The notes below the pieces were generated by a model. It was given only the letters and a program-made list of their open reading frames with translations. It was not told the DNA's origin and did no database searches. Position numbers and translations under genes: made by a program. Positions 51,144-60,001 of a stretch of DNA of 64,000 bases are shown here, piece after piece. The stretch comes from Bradyrhizobium jicamae. Its GTDB lineage: Bacteria; Pseudomonadota; Alphaproteobacteria; Rhizobiales; Xanthobacteraceae. The stretch spans positions 1 to 64,000 of the forward strand of contig NZ_JAFCJX010000037.1 in assembly GCF_018130695.1 (NCBI RefSeq), read 5' to 3'. Numbering within the stretch: position 1 is the first letter of the stretch; every line of letters starts with the position of its first letter.

Positions 51144-51218
51144 GGGCATGTTGATCGAACCCTTCCGGGGAATGCGACCAAGAGGACTGACGAGGACAGG
51201 CAACGCGGGGAGTTAAAC

Positions 51219-52199
51219 ATGAGGGTCTTTGTGATCGCGCTCGCATTCGCCGCGAGCCTGATATCGCCGGCACTGGCACAGACACCGACGTCGCAGCAGT
51301 CCTGGCCGATGCGTCCGGTGCGCTTCGTCGTCGCCTTCCCGCCGGGAGGGGCTGCCGACCTGCTGGCGCGCATGATCGGTCAATCGCTGAGCGAAACCCT
51401 GGGCCAGCCATTCGTCATCGAGAACAAGGGCGGCGCCAACGGCAATATCGGCGGCGAGGTCGTGGCCCGGTCCGCGCCCGACGGTTACACCCTGCTGATG
51501 TCGTCAGGCAGCATGGTTGCGATCAATCCGCACATCTATGCCAGCATGCCCTTCGATCCCGCGAAGGACATCATCCCTATCGCTGCCGTGGCGCGCGTTC
51601 CGTTCTATCTTGTGATCCGCGCAGACAATCCGGCGCAGGATTTCAAGGCATTCATCGCCGACCTCAAGGCCAATCCGGGCAAGCGCAATTACGGCTCGCC
51701 CGGTGTCGGCAGCTCGCCGCATCTGGCCGGCGAGATGCTGAAGAAGATGACCGGCACGGACGCCGTTCACGTGCCCTATCGTGGCGCGGCACCTGCGCTG
51801 AATGATCTCCTTGCGGGGCAGCTCGACTTCGTGTTCGACCCCGGCATTGCGATCGAACACGTGAAAGCGGGCAAGCTGCGCGCCATCGCGATCGGCAGCC
51901 CGCAGCGCGCGCCGCAGCTGCCCGATGTGCCGACGCTCGACGAGCTGGGCCTTGCCGGCTTTGACGCCGACGCCATCTTCGGCGTCTTCGCGCCGACCGG
52001 AACGTCAGGCGATATCGTCAAGCGCCTGAACACCGAGATCAATCGCGCGCTCGGCACGGCCGCACTGAAGGAGCGCATCACCGCGGTCGGGAACGTGCCC
52101 GCCCCGATGTCGTCAGCCGAATTCGGCGAAAAGTCCCGCGAGGACTCCGACCGGTTCGGCGCCATCATCCGCGAACGGGGGATTACAGCCAGCAACTGA
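51219..52199 (+). CDS. Bug-family (TTT) substrate-binding protein
   Basis: A 326-residue periplasmic binding protein of the tripartite tricarboxylate transporter family. Signal peptide ~1-21 (ISPALAQ), mature RPVRFVVAFPPGGAADLLAR, KGGANGNIGGEVVARSAPDG, YGSPGVGSSPHLAGEML and VPYRGAAPALNDLLAGQLDF are family hallmarks. The TctAB membrane genes are absent, as is common for orphan Bug proteins. It ends the LLM operon and could recruit an aromatic or carboxylic substrate. Confidence 0.92.
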   Translation: MRVFVIALAFAASLISPALAQTPTSQQSWPMRPVRFVVAFPPGGAADLLARMIGQSLSETLGQPFVIENKGGANGNIGGEVVARSAPDGYTLLMSSGSMVAINPHIYASMPFDPAKDIIPIAAVARVPFYLVIRADNPAQDFKAFIADLKANPGKRNYGSPGVGSSPHLAGEMLKKMTGTDAVHVPYRGAAPALNDLLAGQLDFVFDPGIAIEHVKAGKLRAIAIGSPQRAPQLPDVPTLDELGLAGFDADAIFGVFAPTGTSGDIVKRLNTEINRALGTAALKERITAVGNVPAPMSSAEFGEKSREDSDRFGAIIRERGITASN

Positions 52200-52202
52200 A
52201 GT

Positions 52203-54452
52203 TTAGTTGCCGTCCTTCTGCTTCAGCGCCTGCTCCACCATCTTGGCGAGCTGCGCCTTGCGATAGGGCTTGGTCAGCAGCAGCACGCCTTCGTCGAGGC
52301 GGCCGTGATGGACGATGGCGTTCTCGGTATAACCGGACGTGTACAGCACCTTGACGCCGGCCCGGCGCTTCTTCACCTCGTCGGCGAGCTGGCGGCCGTT
52401 CATGCCACCGGGCATGATGACGTCGGTGAACAGCAGCTCGAACGGCTCGCCCTTGTCGACCAGCACGAGGGCGTTGCGGGCGTCGGGCGCGGCGACCGTC
52501 TTGTAGCCGAGGCTGGCGAGCTGGGCGATGACGTAGTTGCGCACCAGCGCGTCGTCCTCGACCACCAGGATCGTGCCGCTGCCGACCGGCGGTGGCGCCG
52601 GTTGCGGCGCCTCGACCTGGGCCTCGCCGCGCGCGATCGGCAGATAGAGCTTGATCGTGGTGCCGTGGCCTTCCTCGCTGTAGATCTTGATATGGCCGCC
52701 GGACTGCCGGACGAAGCCATAGACCATGCTCATGCCGAGGCCACTTCCCTTGCCGACCTCCTTGGTGGTGAAGAACGGCTCGAACACCTGGTCCTGCACC
52801 GCCTGCGACATGCCGGTGCCGGTATCGCTGATGGCCAGCATCACATACGTGCCGGGCTTCGCGTCCGGATTGGTGGCGGCATAGGCCTCGTCCAGCGTGT
52901 CGTTCTTCGTCTCGAACAGCAGCTTGCCGCCGTCGGGCATCGCGTCGCGCGCATTGATCGCCATGTTGAGCAGGGAGTTGGCGAGCTGCGAGGGATCGAC
53001 ATGGGCGCGCGCGACCTTCTCGTCGAGCACCGAGTTGATCTCGATCTGCTCGCCCAGCGTCGGGCGCAGCAGCTTGGCGATGTCAGTGACGGTGGAGTTG
53101 ATGTCGACGGTGCGCGGCTCCAGCGGCTGGCGGCGCGCGAAGGCGAGCAGATGCTGGATCAGCTCGCGGCAGCGCTCGGCGGCGCGGTCGATCATCTCGG
53201 CGGTCTTCATCAGCGCCGGCTGGCCGCGCAGCTCGTCGACCAGCGTCTCGGTGGTGCCGGTGATGATGGTCAGCATGTTGTTGAAGTCGTGTGCGACGCC
53301 GCCGGTCAGCTTGCCGATCGCGTCGAGCTTCTGGGACTGCTGCAGCTTGTGCTCGGTTTCGCGCGAGGCGGTGATGTCGTGATAGACCAGCGCCGCGCCG
53401 GTGACGGCGCCGCCCCCGTCGCGCAAGGGACGCCCGGAGACGACGAGATGGACCTGGCCGCCGCCCGAGTTCGGCCTGGCGATGAACTCGAGGTCCTCGA
53501 ACTCCTCGCCGCGCAGCGCGCGGGCCGCGGGCATCTCCTCCGGAGTCATCGGCGTCGTGCCGTCGGCATGGAATACGGTCGACAGCGCGCGCAGCAGCTT
53601 GATCGTCATGCCCGGCCGGTAGCGGAGCATGGTCTCGGCGGCGGGATTGGACAGCACCACGGTGCCGGACGTGTCGATCACGAGCACGGCCTCCGCCATG
53701 CTGCGGAATGTGCTCTCCATGACGGCGGTCGAGCGGCGCAGCTCCTCGTCGGAGCGGGCGAGGTGCGCGGTGCGTTCGGCGACGGCGGCTTCCAGCGATT
53801 GATTGGTGGCCTCACTGGCGCTCAGCGAATCCTGCAGCTCGCGGCGGGAGCGGCGGGCGGCAAGGGTGAGCACGACCGCCAGGATCAGGATCAGCACGAT
53901 GCCGGCGAGATCGATCGCCAGCAACATGCGCCCGTTGGATGTCGACCGCGCGCTGCGGTCGCTGAGTTGCCGGCGCTCCTCGGCGACGACCTTCTCCAGG
54001 GCCGAGCCGATCTTGTCGGCCAGCGCCCGGCTTTCGCCGCCGGCGGTTTGTGCGGAGATCGCGGCGGTGTCACCGGCCTCGCGCAGCCGGATCAACTCGG
54101 CGCCGAGCGCGATGCTCCGGTCGAGCTGCGCCTTGGCCTCGGCGAGCAGGCGCGTCTCGTCGGGATTGTCCTTGACCGCCGCGATCAGGTTGTTGAAAGC
54201 GGATGTCAGTGCCGCGCTGGTGTCGCGAAACTCGCCGGCGAAGCTCGCATCTCCCGTCAGCGCAAAGCCGCGCGCCGCGCTCTCGGCGCCGCGCAGCAGC
54301 GGCCGCATGTCGGAAATCCGCTTCAGGACGGAGAGCGTATGGTCGACCGACTGGGCTTCGTCGCGCGCGCGAACGTCGAGCCCGATCGAGGCAGCGCTGA
54401 TGATGAGAAGAATCGCAAGACCGCTGCCAAGGATGAGACGCTGGGGAGCCAT
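52203..54452 (-). CDS. CHASE3-type hybrid sensor histidine kinase
   Basis: A 749-residue kinase. Two membrane helices bracket a CHASE3-like periplasmic domain (residues ~35-180). A PAS domain follows (AEAVLVIDTSGTVVLSNPAA), then HisKA with GGVAHDFNNMLTIITG, HATPase boxes (NSLLNMAINARDAM, ISDTGTGMS, GKGSGLGMSMVYGFV), and a C-terminal receiver (LVVEDDALVRNYVIA, TDVIMPGGMNG). The gene starts 20 bases after the response-regulator gene and forms a two-component operon with it. The ligand is unknown. Confidence 0.92.
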   Translation of the reverse strand: MAPQRLILGSGLAILLIISAASIGLDVRARDEAQSVDHTLSVLKRISDMRPLLRGAESAARGFALTGDASFAGEFRDTSAALTSAFNNLIAAVKDNPDETRLLAEAKAQLDRSIALGAELIRLREAGDTAAISAQTAGGESRALADKIGSALEKVVAEERRQLSDRSARSTSNGRMLLAIDLAGIVLILILAVVLTLAARRSRRELQDSLSASEATNQSLEAAVAERTAHLARSDEELRRSTAVMESTFRSMAEAVLVIDTSGTVVLSNPAAETMLRYRPGMTIKLLRALSTVFHADGTTPMTPEEMPAARALRGEEFEDLEFIARPNSGGGQVHLVVSGRPLRDGGGAVTGAALVYHDITASRETEHKLQQSQKLDAIGKLTGGVAHDFNNMLTIITGTTETLVDELRGQPALMKTAEMIDRAAERCRELIQHLLAFARRQPLEPRTVDINSTVTDIAKLLRPTLGEQIEINSVLDEKVARAHVDPSQLANSLLNMAINARDAMPDGGKLLFETKNDTLDEAYAATNPDAKPGTYVMLAISDTGTGMSQAVQDQVFEPFFTTKEVGKGSGLGMSMVYGFVRQSGGHIKIYSEEGHGTTIKLYLPIARGEAQVEAPQPAPPPVGSGTILVVEDDALVRNYVIAQLASLGYKTVAAPDARNALVLVDKGEPFELLFTDVIMPGGMNGRQLADEVKKRRAGVKVLYTSGYTENAIVHHGRLDEGVLLLTKPYRKAQLAKMVEQALKQKDGN

Positions 54453-54471
54453 TGACACTCGGTAGTGGCGG

Positions 54472-54876
54472 TTACTTCGACTTGCGAGCGGATGTAGCTG
54501 ACTTGGTGAGGCAATCGTTAACGGCGGCCAGCAGGGCTTGCGGCGTGAACGGCTTGCGCAGGCACGCGGCGGCGCCGAGTTCAATGGTCATGCGCAGGAA
54601 GTCCGGCGCGCGCTCGCTGTTGGCGAAGGCGTAGCCGGACATCGCGATCACGGGAACGTCGGGGGCGCGCTCGTGGAAGATCCGGATCGCCTCGAAGCCC
54701 CGCATGTGCGGCATGAAGACGTCGACCAGCATCACGTCGAACGTCTCGTTGTCGAGCGCGCGCATGCCGGCTTCGCCGCCGTCGGCGACGGTGACCTCGA
54801 ACCCCTGGCGCTGCAGACAGACCTCGATGGCGACACACACCATCGGATCGTCATCGACAACAAGCACGCGCGGCAC
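54472..54876 (-). CDS. Single-domain response regulator (CheY-like)
   Basis: A 134-residue receiver-only protein. The acidic pair D8/D9, phosphoacceptor D52 (MLVDVFMPHMRG), T/S in IAMSGYA, and the Lys in CLRKPFTP are present. No output domain follows, so it acts by protein contact or phosphorelay, likely with the hybrid kinase immediately downstream. Start is GTG at 54876 with AAGGAAGG upstream. Its length is normal. Confidence 0.9.
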   Translation of the reverse strand: MPRVLVVDDDPMVCVAIEVCLQRQGFEVTVADGGEAGMRALDNETFDVMLVDVFMPHMRGFEAIRIFHERAPDVPVIAMSGYAFANSERAPDFLRMTIELGAAACLRKPFTPQALLAAVNDCLTKSATSARKSK

Positions 54877-55057
54877 GATGCACCTTCCTTCTACTGGGGC
54901 TTTGCGCGCCGGCGACTCGCTGGGCCCGTACGATGATTAAGGCGGAACGGCGATTGGTCGTCTGTAAGATAGAATGCATAAGTGGTTTGCTGACAAGCAA
55001 ATTCCTGACTAGTGATGAACCATCACCTGCATTTGTCCAGCGATTGATTGCAAGTTC

Positions 55058-55951
55058 ATGACTTTCATTTCGGTTCCCGGCCGCGCCCCGATCTCGTCAC
55101 TCGGCCTGGTGCTGCTCGTCGTCGCCTCGATCGGCTGGGGCCTCAATTTTCCGGTGATGAAATTCCTGCTGTCGCAATGGCCGCCGCTATCGGCGCGCGG
55201 CTTGTGTGGCATGGCCGGTGCCAGTGCGCTGGCCCTGATCGCTGTCTCGCGCGGCGAGGCCTTGCGTGTGCCGCCGGGACAGTGGTTGCGATTGGCGCTG
55301 GTGTCGACGCTGGCGATCGGTGGCTGGACCGCTTTCATGGGGCTGGCGCTGTTGTGGCTCAGGGCAAGCGATGCTGCGGTGCTGGGAATCTCGACGCCGG
55401 TCTGGGTCGCGCTGCTGGCCTGGCCGATCCTCGGCGAGCGGGTCTCGTGGCTGCGCGGGATCGCGCTCGCCGTGTCGCTTGCCGGTATCGCCGTCTTGAT
55501 CGGCGGCAATGTCGATCCCAGCCTCGATCGCTTGCCCGGCATCGTCTTCGCGCTGGCGGGCGCGATCTGTGTCGGGCTCGGGACTGTCCTGACCAAACAT
55601 TTTCCGCTGGAGATGCGGCCGCTGCCGCTTGCCGCCTGGCAAGTCGCGATCGGCTGCATCCCGGTGGCGGTTGTCGGGCTCGTCGTCGAGCAACCGCAGC
55701 TTGCAGCGCTGTCGCCGCTCGGCTGGATGTCGATGGTCTATCTGACGGCGGTCCAGTTCTGCCTTTGCTATGTCTGCTGGTTCGCCGCGCTCGAGCGGCT
55801 GCCGGCCGCGACCGCCTCGATCGGGACGCTGCTGGTGCCTGTCGTCGGTGTGCTGGCCGCGGCTGCGATGCTGCGCGAACCGCTCGGCGTGCAGCAACTT
55901 GTCGCGCTCGCGGTGACGCTGGCAGCCGTCGCCGTCGCGCTGCGCTCGTAA
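55058..55951 (+). CDS. EamA-family (DMT) transporter, second paralogue
   Basis: A 297-residue inner-membrane protein with about ten helices, clearly paralogous to the gene at 23881-24777; shared segments include SIGWGLNFPVMKFLL, FMGLALLWLRASDAAV and PVWVALLAWPILGER. Substrate unknown. The start ATG 55058 has no strong ribosome-binding site. A terminator hairpin follows. Confidence 0.87.
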   Translation: MTFISVPGRAPISSLGLVLLVVASIGWGLNFPVMKFLLSQWPPLSARGLCGMAGASALALIAVSRGEALRVPPGQWLRLALVSTLAIGGWTAFMGLALLWLRASDAAVLGISTPVWVALLAWPILGERVSWLRGIALAVSLAGIAVLIGGNVDPSLDRLPGIVFALAGAICVGLGTVLTKHFPLEMRPLPLAAWQVAIGCIPVAVVGLVVEQPQLAALSPLGWMSMVYLTAVQFCLCYVCWFAALERLPAATASIGTLLVPVVGVLAAAAMLREPLGVQQLVALAVTLAAVAVALRS

Positions 55952-55971
55952 CGAGATGCGCTCATCACAAA

Positions 55972-55995
55972 AAGGGCGGCGCAAGCGCCGCCCTT
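55972..55995. terminator. Bidirectional terminator between two convergent genes
   Basis: AAGGGCGGCG (55972-55981) pairs with CGCCGCCCTT (55986-55995) over CAAG. Runs of A precede it (AAAAAGGG), and it serves the EamA gene on one strand and the BA14K-like gene on the other. Confidence 0.75.
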
Positions 55996-56020
55996 CGTCG
56001 TTGAACAGGACGCTGTCGCG

Positions 56021-56671
56021 TTACGGGCAGGGATGCCGCAGTCCGTCATAGCCGAGATAGGTGCCCGAAGCGGGGTCATACGACCGGTAGCGCTGGGCGC
56101 AATAGGCCGGATCGCCACCGGGCGCAGCCTCGACCGCAACGGTGGCGCCATCGTCATAGGCGTAGCTGTCGTCGTAATAGCCCGGGCCGTAATAGTAGTC
56201 CGATCCGTAATAGGCGCCGGAGGCGAGGGCGCCGCCGACCACGGCACCGGCCACTGCGCCTGGCCAGAAGCCGCCGCCGCGGTGATAGTGGCGATAGCCG
56301 CCATTCCAGGTGCCGCCGCTACCGGCCCAGCGCTGGCCGCTGCCGACTGCAACGCTGCCGCCACCGCCAATAGCGCCTGGGCGTGCGGCGAAGGACGGGC
56401 TAACGCCGCTAGGGCGTGCGGCGAAAGACGGGCTGCCGCCACCGATACGGGGGCCGGCGCTCACGCTGGGCGCGGCGGTGGCGCGCATGCCGCCGCCAAA
56501 TCCGCCGCCACCGCCGGCTCTCATACCGCCACCGCCGCCGACTGCGGCGTGGCCGCCGCCACCGGCGCCGGCTCGCTGGCCGGGGGCTTGTGCAAAGCTC
56601 GAACTCGGCACCGCCAGCGGCAACGCAAGTGCAAGCGCTGCGGCGGTGCTCAATACCTTAAGACTGATCAT
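56021..56671 (-). CDS. Gly-rich exported BA14K-like protein
   Basis: A 216-residue protein. A signal peptide (residues ~1-27, SSSFAQA) precedes a long Gly-rich stretch (GGGGHAAVGGGGGMRAGG), then repeats of PSFAARP, an aromatic Tyr cluster (YYGSDYYYGPGYYDD), and a C-terminal BA14K module: AYCAQRYRSYDPASGTYLGY. BA14K proteins of Brucella and rhizobia are small surface/immunoreactive lectin-like proteins. The ATG at 56671 is preceded by GGAG at 6 bases. Gly-rich region may be flexible surface linker. Confidence 0.8.
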   Translation of the reverse strand: MISLKVLSTAAALALALPLAVPSSSFAQAPGQRAGAGGGGHAAVGGGGGMRAGGGGGFGGGMRATAAPSVSAGPRIGGGSPSFAARPSGVSPSFAARPGAIGGGGSVAVGSGQRWAGSGGTWNGGYRHYHRGGGFWPGAVAGAVVGGALASGAYYGSDYYYGPGYYDDSYAYDDGATVAVEAAPGGDPAYCAQRYRSYDPASGTYLGYDGLRHPCP

Positions 56672-56952
56672 TGTTGGCTCCATCTGCGGGATGTGATCCT
56701 AACCCCTTCCGAAGGCAGGCGTTCCCGCGCCCTGCGCATGGACGATGCGCGATACCCAGATTGTGAGAGCGGAACTGCACCTGAGATGAACGGACCGCGG
56801 CGAATCCGCGGCATTTGGCCGCCAGGTTGGCTGCGTCAGTGGAGCGGATTGCCGTCAGCCGCGGCATCGGGGCTCCGCTGGGTCCCTCGCTGGACATTTG
56901 GGGATTCAGGTGGCATCAGAGCCCAACAGTCTCGAACCGACGATCCGGCCGC

Positions 56953-57363
56953 ATGAAACAATTCCTGCTCAAAGTCTTCACCTGGTGGAATGGCCAGACC
57001 TTCGGCACGCAATTGTGGACCCATCGCTTTGGCGAGCTGGTCGGCGAGGACGAGCAGGGCAACCGCTACTATCGCACCAAGGGCGGCGAGATCGACCCGA
57101 CACTCGGCTTCGAGCGGCGCTGGGTGATCTATAATGGCTATGCCGAAGCGTCCCGGATTCCGCCGGGCTGGCACAGCTGGATCCACCACACCACCGACAT
57201 GCCGCCGACCGCGGAGGCCTACAAGGTGCCGGAATGGCAGAAGCCGCATCTGCCGAACATGACCGGCACGGCGCAGGCCTATCGCCCGTCCGGTTCGGCG
57301 CTCGGCAGCGGCCGCCGTCCCAAGGCGACCGGCGACTACCAGGCCTGGACGCCCGGCAGCTAA
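56953..57363 (+). CDS. Complex I accessory subunit NDUFA12 family protein
   Basis: A 136-residue protein of the NDUFA12/B17.2 family, an accessory subunit at the peripheral arm of alphaproteobacterial complex I. Signs: FTWWNGQTFGTQLWTHRFGE, VGEDEQGNRYYRTKGG, ERRWVIYNGYAEASRIPPGW and SWIHHTTDMPP. The C-terminal part (RPSGSALGSGRRPKATGDYQ) is variable. No other nuo gene is near, as is usual. ATG at 56953. Confidence 0.95.
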   Translation: MKQFLLKVFTWWNGQTFGTQLWTHRFGELVGEDEQGNRYYRTKGGEIDPTLGFERRWVIYNGYAEASRIPPGWHSWIHHTTDMPPTAEAYKVPEWQKPHLPNMTGTAQAYRPSGSALGSGRRPKATGDYQAWTPGS

Positions 57364-57718
57364 GTATCTCCCCATTGGAATGAATGTTTTGCGAGCGCGC
57401 GTTTGCGTGCATCGCACGCGCGGCTGTGGACAACGGTAACAGCGGGGACATGTAGGGTGGGCGCACCGCTGTGCGCTTGCGCCTTTGCCGTTACCGCGGC
57501 TCAATAGGACATCTTACGGAGATGGGAGACCATCGCGTCGGATCGGGCTCCAGATCGCGACTGTCCCGATGAGCAGCGGCTTCCGAGTAGGACACGGCCG
57601 GGAGATAGGCCCCCGGATGCAGAAGTCCTGAAATCGCCCGCTAATGTGAGGCCGCCGTGAGACAGGAAAGGCCGCTTGGGAAACCAGGCGGCCTTTTTCT
57701 GTTGCGGTGACGTGCCCG
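57364..57718 (+). ncRNA. Possible structured RNA with terminator hairpin
   Basis: 355 bases between two convergent genes with no convincing gene. A single GTAGGGTGGGCGCACC repeat arm lies at 57453. From about 57500 the sequence has several self-complementary blocks (GATGGGAGACCATC) and ends in a U-tract hairpin at 57667-57698, as a small RNA would. Class unknown; no known family could be named. Confidence 0.25.
57667..57698 (+). terminator. Intrinsic terminator hairpin
   Basis: AAAGGCCGC (57667-57675) pairs with GCGGCCTTT (57688-57696), followed by TTTTT through 57698. It would end transcripts reading rightwards, and also has an A-run on the other side. Confidence 0.65.
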
Positions 57719-58408
57719 CTACGACGCGAGCCGAGCGGCGGCTTGCGTCATCTGCTCGGTGCGGCGCGCCTGCGACGGCGCGATCCGCTCCTTGACGCGG
57801 GCGAGGATGTCCGGCGGCGCGCTGTCCGGCGAGCCCGCATTGAACGGCGGCGCCGGATTGTATTCGATGCCGAGCTGGATCGCTTCCGCCGTTTTGCGAT
57901 CGACCATCTCCGAGACCAGCGTCAGCGCGAAATCGATTCCTGCAGTGACGCCGCCGCCGGTGAAGCGGTTGCGGTCGACGCAGACGCGGGTCCTGGTCGG
58001 GATCGCGCCGAACGGGGCGAGGAAGTCGATCGCGCTCCAATGCGTGGTGGCGCGATAGCCCTTCAGCAGGCCGGCGGCGCCCAGCACCAGCGAGCCCGTG
58101 CACACCGAGGTGATGTACTTCGCGCCCTCGGCCTGCTTGCGCAGGAAGGCGAGCATCTCCTCGTCACCGACCATGTCATTGGTGCCGGCGCCGCCGGGCA
58201 CGCAGATCACGTCGAGTTGCGGGCAGTCGGCGAATGTCGTGGTCGGGGTCAGCATCATCACCGCGTCGGTCGAGACCGGCTCGATGCGCTTCCAGATCAG
58301 ATGCACCTTGGCGCCCGGCACGGCCGAAAACACCTGCAGCGGACCGGTGAAGTCCAACTGGGTCACCTTCGGGAAGACGAGCAGTCCGATCTGCAGCGGC
58401 GTCGACAT
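57719..58408 (-). CDS. DJ-1/PfpI family protein (isonitrile hydratase-like)
   Basis: A 229-residue class I glutamine amidotransferase-fold enzyme. The nucleophile Cys lies in ITSVCTGSLVLGAAGLL (nucleophile elbow), with the preceding VICVPGGAGTND. The LVFPKVTQLDFTGPLQVF start and TTHWSAIDFL are typical of the InhA isonitrile hydratase group, though function in this group is diverse. The ATG at 58408 follows GGAGG. The gene is divergent from the GlxA-type regulator, with which it shares a promoter region. Confidence 0.88.
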   Translation of the reverse strand: MSTPLQIGLLVFPKVTQLDFTGPLQVFSAVPGAKVHLIWKRIEPVSTDAVMMLTPTTTFADCPQLDVICVPGGAGTNDMVGDEEMLAFLRKQAEGAKYITSVCTGSLVLGAAGLLKGYRATTHWSAIDFLAPFGAIPTRTRVCVDRNRFTGGGVTAGIDFALTLVSEMVDRKTAEAIQLGIEYNPAPPFNAGSPDSAPPDILARVKERIAPSQARRTEQMTQAAARLAS

Positions 58409-58530
58409 CGTAAACCTCCATTTCGTGCTTGACGGAACCACGATGCCATGGTGGCCTCCTGTCCAAAATGCCGTAATTCCCTCATTTTGAGACATGGCAT
58501 TCCCTTGGCGCACACAACGAGGATCCGGCG

Positions 58531-59469
58531 ATGATCGGCGTGCTGATCTTTCCCGACTTCCAACTGCTCGATGCAGCCGGCCCGATCGCGGCGTTCGAGA
58601 TCGCCGCGCGCTTTGCCAACAATGCGCCGGCGATCAGGACCATCGCCTCGAAGGCCGGGCCGGTCCGCAGCTCATCCGGCGTCGAGATGCTGGCGCGGGG
58701 CTTAAAGCCTGCGGCAGGGATCACGACGTTGATCATTGCCGGCGGCAGCGGCGTGCACGCGCCCGCGACCTGTCCGATCACGCTTGCCTTCGTGAAGCGG
58801 CTGGCGGACCGCGGTGTCCGCGTCGCCAGCGTCTGCTCGGGCGCCTATGTGCTGGCGGAAGCAGGCCTGCTCGACGGCCGCCGCGCCACCACGCATTGGC
58901 AGCGCACGCCGCATTTCGTGAAGGCCTATCCGAAGATCAAGCTCGAGCCCGACCAGATCTTTACCCGCGACGGCAATATCTGGACCTCGGCCGGCATCAC
59001 CGCCGGCATCGACCTCGCGCTCGCGATGGTCGCGGAGGATTACGGCGACGATGTCGCGCAGCAGACCGCGCGGCAGCTCGTGCTCTACCACCGCCGCAGC
59101 GGCGGCCAATCGCAATTCTCCTCGCTCCTGGAATTGAAGGCACCGAACGGAAGGTTCGGTCCGCTGCTGGCCTGGGCGCGCGAAAACCTCGACGCGCAGC
59201 TGACTGTGGAGGACCTCGCCGACAAAGCCGGCATGAGCGCGCGGCATTTTACCCGCGCCTTCATCGCGGAGACCGGCACTACGCCATCGAAAGCGGTGGA
59301 GCGGCTGCGCATCGAGGTGGCGCGCCAGCGCGTGCAATCGTCGGGCGAAGCGATCGAGCGCGTCGCCGAAATCACCGGCTTTCGCGATCCCGAGCGGATG
59401 CGTCGCGCCTTCATCCGCGCCTTCGGCCAGCCACCGCAATCGCTGCGGCGGGCGGCAAGGGCGGGGTAG
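58531..59469 (+). CDS. GlxA-family transcriptional regulator (DJ-1 plus AraC domains)
   Basis: A 312-residue regulator. Residues 1-190 are a DJ-1-like domain (VLIFPDFQLLDAAGPIAAFE, IIAGGSGVHAP, VASVCSGAYVLAEAGLL, ATTHWQRTPHF). The C-terminal ~100 residues hold two AraC helix-turn-helix motifs: LTVEDLADKAGMSARHFTR and ERVAEITGFRDPERMRRAF. It lies head-to-head with a DJ-1-type enzyme and probably controls it. Start ATG 58531. Confidence 0.92.
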   Translation: MIGVLIFPDFQLLDAAGPIAAFEIAARFANNAPAIRTIASKAGPVRSSSGVEMLARGLKPAAGITTLIIAGGSGVHAPATCPITLAFVKRLADRGVRVASVCSGAYVLAEAGLLDGRRATTHWQRTPHFVKAYPKIKLEPDQIFTRDGNIWTSAGITAGIDLALAMVAEDYGDDVAQQTARQLVLYHRRSGGQSQFSSLLELKAPNGRFGPLLAWARENLDAQLTVEDLADKAGMSARHFTRAFIAETGTTPSKAVERLRIEVARQRVQSSGEAIERVAEITGFRDPERMRRAFIRAFGQPPQSLRRAARAG

Positions 59470-59627
59470 GGCGGACGTCTGGTCTGTCCTGCCGCGCGCA
59501 GAGGCTGGGACAACGTCGCTGTCCGATCTGTGCGTTCACAAAACCGTAGATGTCACGGCACGGCTGAACCAGCGCCAAGTTCCCGTGACCCACATCAAGA
59601 GGGCTTTGGGGACCGGAGGAGGTTCTG

Positions 59628-59840
59628 ATGACGAAGCATCGAACGATTACTGGGTTCGTGGCCGTCGCTCTGCTCGCTGTCGCTGCCAGCGCCGCCACGA
59701 TCAAGTCGCATCCGCCCGGGAGCGATCGCATTGCCGTCTCCGGCACGACCTCGAAGGCGGACAGGCTCCCCGCGGCTGATTTCAACGACCGCTGGTCGGC
59801 GTTGTCTCCGACAACGGAAACGGCACCTGACGTCCGCTAG
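59628..59840 (+). CDS. Small exported peptide
   Basis: A 70-residue product with a Sec signal peptide in residues 1-23 (TITGFVAVALLAVAASA-A). The mature 47 residues are polar (SHPPGSDRIAVSGTTSKAD) with no cysteines. ATG follows GGAGG, a strong site. It is probably periplasmic. Function unknown. A terminator lies downstream. Confidence 0.65.
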   Translation: MTKHRTITGFVAVALLAVAASAATIKSHPPGSDRIAVSGTTSKADRLPAADFNDRWSALSPTTETAPDVR

Positions 59841-59893
59841 GCGACGACGGAACCGCCGGGTTGTTCGGTGATCGCATCTGGCGGCACAAAAAT

Positions 59894-59913
59894 GCCCCGC
59901 CGCGGCGGGGCAA
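59894..59913. terminator. GC-rich terminator hairpin
   Basis: TGCCCCGCCGCGGCGGGGCA is a 20-base perfect palindrome preceded by AAAAA and followed by ATCTATT. It can end transcripts from the small exported peptide gene and from the gene on the other strand. Confidence 0.7.
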
Positions 59914-60001
59914 TCTATTGATGTATTGATGCTCTGGTCTTGATTGGAACCGAACAGTTTCGCCGCCTCGCCGCGGCGAAACTCACATCACTCGGTCGAC
60001 A

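Noticed and set aside
49407..51203. A 598-codon minus-strand frame
   Set aside because: Antisense to the LLM monooxygenase and hydrolase, both with clear catalytic motifs.
52305..54455. A 716-codon plus-strand frame
   Set aside because: Antisense to the CHASE3 hybrid kinase, with no recognisable domain.
57597..57611. GCCGGGAGATAGGCC, resembling a cobalamin riboswitch B12 box
   Set aside because: The rest of the riboswitch core (GGTG..AATCC, CTGCCCCCGCAACTG) is absent and no gene follows on that strand.
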